From Niabella agricola (lineage in GTDB: Bacteria > Bacteroidota > Bacteroidia > Chitinophagales > Chitinophagaceae): a DNA stretch of 64,000 nucleotides. A model generated the notes under the pieces. It was not told where the DNA came from. It searched no databases and saw only the letters and a program-made list of their open reading frames with translations. The translations under genes and the position numbers were made by a program. This document shows, piece by piece, positions 54,395 to 62,678 of the stretch; the first letter of the stretch is position 1, and each line of letters opens with the position of its first letter. Location: the NCBI RefSeq assembly GCF_021538615.1, contig NZ_JAJHIZ010000003.1:4402001-4466000 (forward strand). The letters are read 5' to 3'.

Positions 54395-55909
54395 ATGAAA
54401 AATAGAAAATATATAACAGGTGCGGTATTGGTGTTGCTGCTTGCGTCCTGTACCAAGTTTCTGGAAGAAAAGCCTACTTCTTTTATTACACCCGACTCCA
54501 AGCTCACCAGTGGTAAGGTGGCACGGGCTTTCGCAGACGGCTGCTATCAGAATTTGAGCAAAGCAGTGTTGGGGGGGCAGCCTTCATCTTACGGGGGCAA
54601 TACCTGGAACCTGATGGAATATATGACCGGAAAATCCGGAAGCGACCTGGGACAAACAAATTATACGATGTTCCAGAACCTCACCTATAACAACACTTCG
54701 TTTTATTTTGATACCTGGTGGCAGTACTTATATAAAGGCATTGGGGCCTGCAATGAAGCCATTGTTTCGATTCCGAAAATAGTAGCCGGGGATCTAAGTG
54801 ATGAGTCAAAAGCCAATATGTTGGCGGAAGCCCATACCTTAAGAGCGCTCTATTATTTTTACCTGGTTCGTATGTACGGAGCGGTTCCAAAAGTGACGGA
54901 ATTGGCTACTAGTTTCGACCAGTTGAGACTACCAAGAACGCCTGCCAAGGCTATTTATGACAGTGTGATCATTCCGGATCTGCTTATTGCAGAAAAATCT
55001 ACGCTGGGCTGGAGAAGCAGCACCGGAGCCATTTCCATGGGCGCCGTTAAAGCGATCCTGGCAGATGTGTATTTGACCTATGCCGGAGCGGCCATCAATG
55101 GCGGTAACGCTTATTATGCGGAATCTGCCAAGCGCTCCCTGGAGATCATTAATAATGGCGGGTATAGTCTGTTTCCGGAATATACCGATATGATTAACCC
55201 GGCCAATAAGAATACGAAAGAATTTATATTACAGGTACAGTATTCCGCTGCCGCCAATCAAAATAATCCATTAACACCCCTTACCATTCCGAACTACTCC
55301 GGCATCTCCAAGTATTCTGATGAGTATGGATCGGTTTACCCTGCAAAACAGTTCATCGCATCCTTTCCGACGGGGGATAAGCGGGCAAAGGAGCGTCAGT
55401 TTTTTTACAGCAGTTATCCCAGTGCCAAGGATGGCAAGCTCGTTACTTTTTCACATCCTTACCTGTATAAATGGTTTGATGTAAATGCGGTAACCAACAC
55501 GGTTAAATCGGATCTGAACTATACCCTGTACCGGTATGCCGATGTACTGCTGATGTACGCAGAAGCGTCTAACCGGGCCGAAGGAGGACCCAATGCTGTT
55601 GCCCGGAAAGCCTTAAATGATATCCGGGCCCGGGCTCAGCTCACTCCGTTTATCGGAACCGGACAGGATGCTTTTGAAAAAGAAGTATGGCTGCAGCGCT
55701 ATTTTGAACTATGCTTTGAAAATAAAATGTGGTTTGATATGCTGCGGACGAGGAAGGTGCACAATGATGTAACCGGCAACTGGGATAATTTCGTTGGCCA
55801 TAAAACGGTATTCAATGCCACGTTCTCGGAAAAGCAATTATTATTCCCCGTGCCTAAACAGGAAACCGATGTGAATCCGAACCTGTTACCTAATAATACC
55901 GGGTATTAA
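54395..55909 (+). CDS. SusD/RagB lipoprotein (second)
   Basis: 504-residue surface lipoprotein partner of the preceding SusC. Lipobox LLASC with Cys19, then KFLEEKPTSFITPDSKLTSG. SusD features: AEAHTLRALYYFYLVRMYGAVPKV, SMGAVKAILADVYLTYAGAAI, YRYADVLLMYAEASNRAEGG, ELCFENKMWFDMLRTRKV and LLFPVPKQETDVNPNL. Normal length. Ends at a strong terminator, so the pair forms a two-gene unit. Confidence 0.95.
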   Translation: MKNRKYITGAVLVLLLASCTKFLEEKPTSFITPDSKLTSGKVARAFADGCYQNLSKAVLGGQPSSYGGNTWNLMEYMTGKSGSDLGQTNYTMFQNLTYNNTSFYFDTWWQYLYKGIGACNEAIVSIPKIVAGDLSDESKANMLAEAHTLRALYYFYLVRMYGAVPKVTELATSFDQLRLPRTPAKAIYDSVIIPDLLIAEKSTLGWRSSTGAISMGAVKAILADVYLTYAGAAINGGNAYYAESAKRSLEIINNGGYSLFPEYTDMINPANKNTKEFILQVQYSAAANQNNPLTPLTIPNYSGISKYSDEYGSVYPAKQFIASFPTGDKRAKERQFFYSSYPSAKDGKLVTFSHPYLYKWFDVNAVTNTVKSDLNYTLYRYADVLLMYAEASNRAEGGPNAVARKALNDIRARAQLTPFIGTGQDAFEKEVWLQRYFELCFENKMWFDMLRTRKVHNDVTGNWDNFVGHKTVFNATFSEKQLLFPVPKQETDVNPNLLPNNTGY

Positions 55910-55930
55910 ACTGTTAAAAGCTCAATGTAA

Positions 55931-55981
55931 AAGCCGTTTCCTGCGTCCTGAAAAGGCCTGAAGGAAACGGCTTCTCTTTTT
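55931..55981 (+). terminator. Rho-independent terminator after the second susD
   Basis: AAGCCGTTTCCT (55931-55942) pairs perfectly with AGGAAACGGCTT (55962-55973), with a 19-base loop and a T-rich tail (CTCTTTTT). 22 bp after the stop codon. Confidence 0.88.
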
Positions 55982-55991
55982 GAAGTATGGG

Positions 55992-57119
55992 TTACAAATA
56001 ACGCAAATTGGTTTTCGGCGTTAATGCCAGTAAGGTTTCATACATCAGCCGGATCGTATTTTCAATATCCTTTTTGTGGATCATTTCCACAGTCGTATGC
56101 ATATACCGAAGCGGCATGGAAATGAGCACGGAAGGACAGCCATCATTGGCGTAGGCAAACGAGTCCGTATCAGTACCGGTACTACGGCTCAGCGCCCGCC
56201 ATTGCACCGGTATCTTGTTTTCTTCGGCAACTTGTTCCACAAAGCCCAGCAGTTTATTATGTACCGCCGGCGCATAAGCCAGGGAAGGACCATTGCCACA
56301 CCATACATCACCTTCAATATTTTTATTGATCATGGGGGTATTGGTGTCATGGGTAACATCGGTTACAATCGCCACATCGGGTTTAATCCGGCGTGCGATC
56401 ATCTCCGCGCCCCGTAACCCGATCTCCTCCTGTACGGCATTCACTACATACAGGCTGTACGGCAAGGTTTTTTTATTTTCTTTCAGCAACCGGGCCACCT
56501 CCGCAATCATAAACCCGCCAACGCGATTGTCAAAAGCACGGCCTACAAAATGGTCGCCCGCCAGTTCATCAAAGCCATCCTGGTAAGTAATCACGGCGCC
56601 AACATGGATACCCAGGGCTTCAATTTCTTTTTTGCTGCGTGCTCCGCAGTCCAGCCAGATGTTTTCCGTTTTGGGTTGGGTTTCATTTTCCTTGCCAATG
56701 CGGGTATGAATGGCAGGCCATCCGAACACGGCTTTTACCGCCCCCTTTTTACCATGGATCAACACCCGCTGTGCCGGGGCAATCTGGTGATCGGCGCCGC
56801 CGTTCCGTTTTACATAGATCAATCCTTTATCGGTAATATAATTCACAAACCATCCAATCTCATCCGCATGCGCCTCAATAACCACTTTAAAGGGTTGGTC
56901 GGGATTGATGATGCCCACCGCGGTGCCGTAAGGGTCTACAAAATGCGTATCAATGTACGGCTTCAGATAGTCGAGCCATAATTTCTGTCCCCAGGATTCA
57001 AATCCGACCGGGGAAGCATTGTTAATATAGTTCTTGAGAAACTGTAGTGCTTCGTCTGTCAATATCGGTTTGGAGGCCTTGCCCTTTTTTCCTTTCTCTT
57101 TTGTTGTTGATTTTGCCAT
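55992..57119 (-). CDS. M42-family metal-dependent aminopeptidase
   Basis: 375 residues from the ATG at 57119 (MAKSTTKEKGKKGK). A TACGTTTG element at 57146-57139 would start transcription close to the other ATG (57128), favouring the inner start. M42 enzymes are cytoplasmic tetrahedral aminopeptidases, often misannotated as cellulases. Metal-site and catalytic motifs are complete: EAHADEIGWFV, VGRAFDNRVGGFM, NAVQEEIGLRGAE, IVTDVTHDTN and the C-terminal MHTTVEMIHKKDIEN. A Lys-rich N-terminal tail of about 16 residues is extra to the fold. Convergent with the second susD. Confidence 0.9.
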   Translation of the reverse strand: MAKSTTKEKGKKGKASKPILTDEALQFLKNYINNASPVGFESWGQKLWLDYLKPYIDTHFVDPYGTAVGIINPDQPFKVVIEAHADEIGWFVNYITDKGLIYVKRNGGADHQIAPAQRVLIHGKKGAVKAVFGWPAIHTRIGKENETQPKTENIWLDCGARSKKEIEALGIHVGAVITYQDGFDELAGDHFVGRAFDNRVGGFMIAEVARLLKENKKTLPYSLYVVNAVQEEIGLRGAEMIARRIKPDVAIVTDVTHDTNTPMINKNIEGDVWCGNGPSLAYAPAVHNKLLGFVEQVAEENKIPVQWRALSRSTGTDTDSFAYANDGCPSVLISMPLRYMHTTVEMIHKKDIENTIRLMYETLLALTPKTNLRYL

Positions 57120-57138
57120 AATGCTCATTTAAGATCCT

Positions 57139-57146
57139 CAAACGTA
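57139..57146 (-). promoter_or_regulatory. -7 promoter element of the M42 peptidase gene
   Basis: TACGTTTG on the minus strand matches TAnnTTTG. A TTG triplet lies 22 bp further upstream. Supports translation from 57119 in preference to 57128. Confidence 0.4.
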
Positions 57147-57340
57147 CATAAATTTTATTAAGAATCGGCAAGGGGAGGGTGCTAACCGTTTTTGAAAGAA
57201 TACGTTCGGCATTTGCTATCAGCGTTCAGCCATCAGTTGAGCGTTCAGCCGATTATGCCCGGGATCACAGGTTTGGCCGCCCGCATCGGGTGTAAGATGA
57301 AACTAACTGCCCACGGCAGGCCAGCGTGAAACGCCCGTGC

Positions 57341-57610
57341 CGGGAATGTGGAATAACGAATACAAAATAAGAAATGTAGAAGTGATGATACCACTACTGC
57401 TTCCTGATCTGTCCTTCGGAAAGTGATCACCAATAAGGAATATTAAATGTAAACGTGCAGTTGCCGTTCCTGCTTCGTGAATTTCCTTGGGCTGATATTC
57501 ATAGACGCTAAATGGCTGATGTTGGACATCTGGTATCCAGCATCCAAAATCTGACATCAAGCATGAAAACGGATCCGACCCGTCACGGCGGGCACGCCTG
57601 AAACCTTAAA
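57341..57610. repeat. Dispersed repeats in the 499-bp gap before queE
   Basis: Diverged second copies of two units: 57341-57420 matches 32389-32467, and 57577-57610 matches 35226-35265 (CACGGCGGGCACGCCTGAAA). Between them is a run of short variants of GACATC and ATCCAGCATCC. Nothing else recognisable in the gap. Confidence 0.6.
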
Positions 57611-57618
57611 CAAAAAAA

Positions 57619-58200
57619 TTATGGTACATGAATGTACTTGTGGATCTGCAGGCTCAGTTCCCATTTCGGGTGCTGTTTGATGTAGTCAACAATCAGCGGG
57701 GTCATAACAGCGGCCTTGCTCCATTCGGGCTGCAGGTATAGTTTACAACCAGGCGCAACCTGCGCGGCAAATTGTTCTCCCCAGGCAAAATCGCTTTTGT
57801 TATACACGATGATCTTTAATTCGTTGGCCAGCGGCAGGATCTCCGGCAAAGGCTGTTTGAATTTTTTCGGAGAAAGACAGATCCAGTCCCAGATACCGGA
57901 AAGGGGGGCGGATCCCGATGTTTCGATATTGGTAGCGATACCATTTTCCCGGAGCGCCGTGGTCAACGCATCCAGCGGATGCAGGAGCGGTTCGCCGCCG
58001 GTGATTACGGCAATCGGCGTATTGGTTTTTTTTACGGCCTCCACAATAGCAGCAACCGTCTGGTGCGGGTGTATATCAAAGGACCAGCTTTCTTTCACAT
58101 CACACCAGGTGCAGCCCACATCACATCCGCCAAGGCGAATAAAGTAAGCCGCTTTTCCCTGGTGATATCCCTCGCCCTGGATGGTATAAAAATGTTCCAT
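57619..58200 (-). CDS. queE: 7-carboxy-7-deazaguanine synthase (radical SAM)
   Basis: 193 residues, the short form of QueE, which converts 6-carboxytetrahydropterin to 7-carboxy-7-deazaguanine in queuosine/preQ0 synthesis. The start MEHFYTIQGEGYHQGKAAYFIRLGGCDVGCTWCD contains the substrate motif QGEG and the radical-SAM cluster cysteines CDVGCTWC. AVITGGEPLLHP is the GGE motif; SPKKFKQPLPE and ELKIIVYN follow; YLQPEWSKA is the late loop. No other queuosine gene is nearby. Compact but complete for this subgroup. Confidence 0.93.
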   Translation of the reverse strand: MEHFYTIQGEGYHQGKAAYFIRLGGCDVGCTWCDVKESWSFDIHPHQTVAAIVEAVKKTNTPIAVITGGEPLLHPLDALTTALRENGIATNIETSGSAPLSGIWDWICLSPKKFKQPLPEILPLANELKIIVYNKSDFAWGEQFAAQVAPGCKLYLQPEWSKAAVMTPLIVDYIKQHPKWELSLQIHKYIHVP

Positions 58201-58297
58201 TACGGGGTAACTGCCGTTAAATATTGCCGGGGCGGTATTTGCTGTCTGGGATTTGATAGTTGGAATTTAGAATTTGAGATTTAGGATTTAACCCGCC

Positions 58298-59176
58298 TTA
58301 GTTCCGGTTGTCACAGGCCTTAAATGTATTCTTCATCAATGCCGCAATGGTCATGGGGCCCACGCCACCCGGAACCGGGGTAATAAAGCTTGTTTTGGGC
58401 GCAACATCTTTAAATGCAACATCGCCCACCAACCGGTGCCCCGATTTTTTGCTGGCGTCTTTGATCCGGGTAATACCCACGTCAATGACCACGGCACCAT
58501 CCTTCACCATATCGGCGGTTACAAATTCAGGAATGCCGATCGCGGCCACAATAATGTCGGCCTGCAGGCAGATCTCTTTCAGGTTGGTTGTTTTTGAATG
58601 GCAAAGTGTTACCGTGCAATTGCCGGGGTTGGAGTTATTGCTCAGCAAAATGCTCATCGGGCGGCCCACAATATGGCTCCGGCCGATTACCACCGCATGC
58701 TTGCCCCTGGTTTCGATTTTATGATGCTCCAGGAGCAGCATAATACCATAAGGCGTAGCTGAAATAAAGGCCTCTTTTTCTCCCAGGGTCATTTTCCCGA
58801 TGTTCACCGGGTGAAATCCGTCCACATCCTTGCCCGGATCGATGGCTTCAATAACCTTTTTTTCAGAAATATGCTCCGGAAGCGGCAGTTGTACCAGGAT
58901 TCCGTCTACATCCATATCCTCGTTAAGCTCCTCTATTTTTTCCAACAGTTTCAGTTCCGTTACATCTTCCTCGTAATGAATAAGGGTGGATATAAAGCCA
59001 ATCTCATTGCAGGCCTTTACCTTGGATGCCACATAAGTTTCGCTGGCCCCGTTATTACCCACTAGGATGGCGGCCAAGTGGGGGACTTTTTTACCCGTGG
59101 CCGCGCGCTGTGCTACATCGATCTCAAGGGAATCCAGGATCAGTTTTGCTGTTTCTTTTCCGTTCAGTAGTTGCAT
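58298..59176 (-). CDS. folD: Bifunctional methylenetetrahydrofolate dehydrogenase/cyclohydrolase
   Basis: 292 residues. FolD interconverts 5,10-methylene- and 10-formyl-tetrahydrofolate with NADP. Start at 59176 ([17 protein letters not shown]): the frame extends 26 codons upstream but a promoter element (59183-59190) lies in that stretch. Motifs: [23 protein letters not shown] with the catalytic Tyr and Lys, [44 protein letters not shown] and [18 protein letters not shown]. Complete and standard. Single gene transcribed away from the third susC. Confidence 0.96.
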   Translation of the reverse strand: MQLLNGKETAKLILDSLEIDVAQRAATGKKVPHLAAILVGNNGASETYVASKVKACNEIGFISTLIHYEEDVTELKLLEKIEELNEDMDVDGILVQLPLPEHISEKKVIEAIDPGKDVDGFHPVNIGKMTLGEKEAFISATPYGIMLLLEHHKIETRGKHAVVIGRSHIVGRPMSILLSNNSNPGNCTVTLCHSKTTNLKEICLQADIIVAAIGIPEFVTADMVKDGAVVIDVGITRIKDASKKSGHRLVGDVAFKDVAPKTSFITPVPGGVGPMTIAALMKNTFKACDNRN

Positions 59177-59182
59177 AGGCTG

Positions 59183-59215
59183 CAAACCTACAGAAAGTTT
59201 AGGAGGGGTGCGAAA
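59183..59215 (-). promoter_or_regulatory. Promoter of folD
   Basis: On the minus strand, TAGGTTTG (59190-59183) fits the -7 consensus, with TTTCG (59215-59211) about 20 bp upstream as an approximate -33 element. Fixes the folD start at 59176. Confidence 0.55.
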
Positions 59216-59290
59216 AATTTTAGGCAGAACACCGAATCTGCGAAAATCTTGCACAGGATTAATTTTTTTCTAAAAAACAGATTGACTTAA

Positions 59291-59355
59291 ATCAATTTAT
59301 TGGAAAATGTCTAATTTTTTAGGTAATTTATAAATTGATGAGAATCAATTTATAA
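59291..59355. promoter_or_regulatory. Perfect 12-bp inverted repeat plus half-site upstream of the third susC
   Basis: TTATAAATTGAT-GAGA-ATCAATTTATAA (59328-59355) is a perfect inverted repeat, and ATCAATTTAT occurs once more at 59291-59300. The 360-bp gap between the divergent folD and susC genes is otherwise A/T-rich and featureless. A dimeric repressor or activator site for the third SusCD pair is the simplest reading. Confidence 0.55.
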
Positions 59356-59536
59356 GGTTGTTTATACAACTATTGCGAGCAAGAACCTTGAATATAATGG
59401 TAAGAAAAAGTTAAAAAATGGCGAATTAACTGTTAAAAAAATGTATTTTCATGCCTGAGAAATGTTGACAATCCACCAACCTAAATGATTGATCAATACT
59501 ATCTGACTTTAATTCATTCTTAACAAAAAAAATTAC

Positions 59537-62500
59537 ATGAGAAAAATTGTAGTATTGCTTACAATGCTTATGTCCATTTGCATGATGGGCTACTCACAAA
59601 CTAGGATTGTAACAGGAACTGTGGTTGACGAAAGTGGAAGCCCAATACCTTTTGCAACCGTAACGGTATTGGGAACTTCAAAAGCTGCCGCCGCAGATGA
59701 AAATGGAATTTTTTCAATTCAAGTATCCGGTAATCAAACATTGGAGATTTCAGCTACGGGATTCAAATCTGTTGAAAAGAAAGCTAATGAAAATTTGAAA
59801 GGGATTATCCTTTACAAAAGTGGCAAGGAAACAATAGAAGAAGTGGTTGTTACGGCATCGGGTTTACGGATGTCCAAAAACAAGGTTGGCTATGGAAGTA
59901 CCGTACTTACTTCAGACAAACTGGTTCAGGCCTCTCCACAGAATGTAACTTCTGCATTAGCTGGTAAAGTGCCAGGTTTACAAATCAACGCGGTTAATGG
60001 TGGCGTAAATCCAAATTTTAGCGTGGTGCTGAGAGGGTATAGGTCTATTACTGGAAACAATCAGGCGCTTATTGTTTTGGACAATGTAATTGTTCCCAAC
60101 GAAGTTGTAGGAAATATGAATCCAAATGATATTGAAAATATTTCTGTCTTAAACGGCGCTTCTGCAGCTGCACTGTATGGCTCCCGAGCTTCCAATGGAG
60201 CGTTGATTATCACTTCAAAAAAGGGATCCTATCTTAAGACGGATGTGACCCTTTCCCAGACTATATCCGCACAGAGTGTTTCTTTTTATCCAAAACTTCA
60301 GAAAAAATACGGATCCGGTTCTACGGCATATTTGAAGGAATACCTGCCTTACGAAAACCAGCAATATGGCCCTGCTTACGACGGATCGATGGTCGAAATA
60401 GGGGATTTTCCTCTGCCGAGCGGTAAAACGCAAACCGTGCCCTATTCTTGGAACAGTAAGGAAGGGAAATTGAATTTCTGGAAGCCGTCTGTGACGTCTC
60501 AAACAGATCTGTCCGTTTCAACACCAACTGGAAAAGGCCGTATTTATTTTGGTGCACAGTATATGAACGCAAATGGAGTGATTGAAGATGACAATTTTAA
60601 ACGTACCACGTTCAGCCTGGGAGGCACAGAGAAGATTTATCCTAGTTTGACCCTTGACTATTCCATGAGGTATACCCAGAATGCATATAATACCGTTCAG
60701 ACAGGTGTTTTGGCCGCTCTTTATGATCAAATTCTGAACACACCTGGTCATATCCCAATTACGAGGTATAAAAACTGGCAGGTAGATTCTTTTGCCATGC
60801 CTGATTTTTACTACAACGCCTTTTACAACAACCCGTATTTTATTAAGGATAATAACCGTTCCAGGACCAAGAATGAATATCTGTTAGGTAATGTGTCTTT
60901 AAAATATTCTCCTCTTAACTGGCTGGATCTAACGGGACGTTTGGGCATTACTTCCCGAAATAACAATACAAAAAACTGGACGAATATTTACCGATTTAGC
61001 CAATATGCAAAAGACCATACAAACGGATCTTATAAAAAATCGAATGTGACGGGCAGTGTTAGTGATGCAATGGGAAATGAAATTACGCTCATCGGAGATT
61101 TTCTGGCTACCTTTAAAAAGAAGGTGTCTGATTTTGATCTGCAGCTAAGTATCGCTAGTCAATTGATTCAAGAAGAAGGTAAAAGCTTGAACGCCGGTAT
61201 TAACGGATTGGGCGTACCGGATGTATTTAATATCTCAAATCAGATTGCTCCACCCACAGCCGGAGAGAGTAATTATAGAACCCGCACAGTAGGGTTTTAC
61301 GCTGATTTTTATGGAACTTGGAAAAACTTACTGACCCTGCACTTAACCGGAAGACGTGATGAAGTTTCTGTATTGGATCCCGGTTTTAATGTGTTTTACT
61401 ATCCTGCCGGAGACCTTTCATTATTATTGCATAAGGCAATTCCGGCGATTGCCAACAGTAAAGTAATCAATTCCCTAAAAATCCGGGGGGCGATGAGTAA
61501 TGTGGGGAACGTAAATCTTGGACCTTACCGTACGAAACCCACCTTTGGTCAGGGCGCTGGCTATCCCTATTCAGGTAATGTTGGCTACAGCATTGGTAAT
61601 ACAATTGTCCAGGAAGGCTTGAAACCTGAATTTACCTTTTCAAAAGAAGCGGGGTTCGATGTTGACCTTTTGAATAACAGGATATCGGCTTCGTTTACTG
61701 TGTATGCACAGGAAACAAAAAATCAAACAATGCCGGCGAGTATTACGCAATCATCAGGCTTTTCTACTTATATAACAAATACAGGGAACACCAAGGGAAG
61801 CGGTGTAGAAGCAAGTCTCTCAGTGACGCCGATTCAGAAAGAGGATCTTACAGTGACGGTTGGGGCAAATTACACTTATAATAATAATAAGGTAGTGGAC
61901 CTGGGCTTGGGAGATCTGAAACTGTTCAGAATGCTATTCTTTGGTGATGGCACAGGTGTGTATGCAGCAACGGGAAAGGCCTTTCCCGCGTTGTATGCAA
62001 CTGATTATTTAAGAGATTCTGCATCTGGGAAAGTGATTGTAGATGCGGTAACAGGGTATCCTACATTAAATCCGAATATCAAATATGCCGGTAATACCCA
62101 ACCGCTTCACCGTTTAGGACTGAATCTGGATGCAAATTTTAAAGGTTTTTCATTGAGGACTCTTTTTGAATATAGAGGAGGCTACGTAATGTACAACGGA
62201 TTGGGTGCTACCCTGGATTTCTCGGGGGCCGGTGTGAATACAGTAATGTATGACCGTGAACGGTTCGTATTCCCAAATTCTGTATACAAGGATCCTTCAA
62301 CAGGGAAATATGTTGATAATACCAATATAACGGTAGCAGACGGTGGGGCAAACTTCTGGACTCAAAATGATCCGAGACGCGCGGTGACGATGAACTACGT
62401 CACCTCAGGTGCTTTCTGGAAACTTCGGGAACTGTCCTTAAGCTATAGCTTACCAAAAAATCTACTATATAAAACGAGATTTGTCAAAGGTGTGGTGCTT

Positions 62501-62668
62501 GCTGCTATTGGCCGAAATCTGTTTCTTTGGACACCCAAGTCCAACGTGTACACTGATCCTGAATTTACAGCCAATGCAAATGGAACGGGAAACAGTATTG
62601 GGTTGAATGATCTAGGCCAGATACCTCCGTCCCGATACTACGGCGGTACGTTAACCATTAAATTCTAA
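59537..62668 (+). CDS. SusC/RagA TonB-dependent transporter (third)
   Basis: 1043-residue outer-membrane transporter. Signal peptide MRKIVVLLTMLMSICMMGYS to about residue 20, carboxypeptidase-D-like domain (IVTGTVVDESGSPIPFATVTVLG), signature EEVVVTASGLRMSKNKVGYG in place of the usual VGYG-only form, plug (NVTSALAGKVPGLQI, NISVLNGASAAALYG) and a full barrel ending YYGGTLTIKF. No STN domain. Base composition is visibly more A/T-rich than in neighbouring genes, with more A/T-ending codons, hinting at a different origin. A SusD gene follows after 10 bp. Confidence 0.95.
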   Translation: MRKIVVLLTMLMSICMMGYSQTRIVTGTVVDESGSPIPFATVTVLGTSKAAAADENGIFSIQVSGNQTLEISATGFKSVEKKANENLKGIILYKSGKETIEEVVVTASGLRMSKNKVGYGSTVLTSDKLVQASPQNVTSALAGKVPGLQINAVNGGVNPNFSVVLRGYRSITGNNQALIVLDNVIVPNEVVGNMNPNDIENISVLNGASAAALYGSRASNGALIITSKKGSYLKTDVTLSQTISAQSVSFYPKLQKKYGSGSTAYLKEYLPYENQQYGPAYDGSMVEIGDFPLPSGKTQTVPYSWNSKEGKLNFWKPSVTSQTDLSVSTPTGKGRIYFGAQYMNANGVIEDDNFKRTTFSLGGTEKIYPSLTLDYSMRYTQNAYNTVQTGVLAALYDQILNTPGHIPITRYKNWQVDSFAMPDFYYNAFYNNPYFIKDNNRSRTKNEYLLGNVSLKYSPLNWLDLTGRLGITSRNNNTKNWTNIYRFSQYAKDHTNGSYKKSNVTGSVSDAMGNEITLIGDFLATFKKKVSDFDLQLSIASQLIQEEGKSLNAGINGLGVPDVFNISNQIAPPTAGESNYRTRTVGFYADFYGTWKNLLTLHLTGRRDEVSVLDPGFNVFYYPAGDLSLLLHKAIPAIANSKVINSLKIRGAMSNVGNVNLGPYRTKPTFGQGAGYPYSGNVGYSIGNTIVQEGLKPEFTFSKEAGFDVDLLNNRISASFTVYAQETKNQTMPASITQSSGFSTYITNTGNTKGSGVEASLSVTPIQKEDLTVTVGANYTYNNNKVVDLGLGDLKLFRMLFFGDGTGVYAATGKAFPALYATDYLRDSASGKVIVDAVTGYPTLNPNIKYAGNTQPLHRLGLNLDANFKGFSLRTLFEYRGGYVMYNGLGATLDFSGAGVNTVMYDRERFVFPNSVYKDPSTGKYVDNTNITVADGGANFWTQNDPRRAVTMNYVTSGAFWKLRELSLSYSLPKNLLYKTRFVKGVVLAAIGRNLFLWTPKSNVYTDPEFTANANGTGNSIGLNDLGQIPPSRYYGGTLTIKF

Positions 62669-62678
62669 TAAATAAGAC

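Noticed and set aside
51220..55909. Second SusCD pair as part of a PUL
   Set aside because: No carbohydrate-active gene lies within reach on either side, so a PUL assignment is unsupported.
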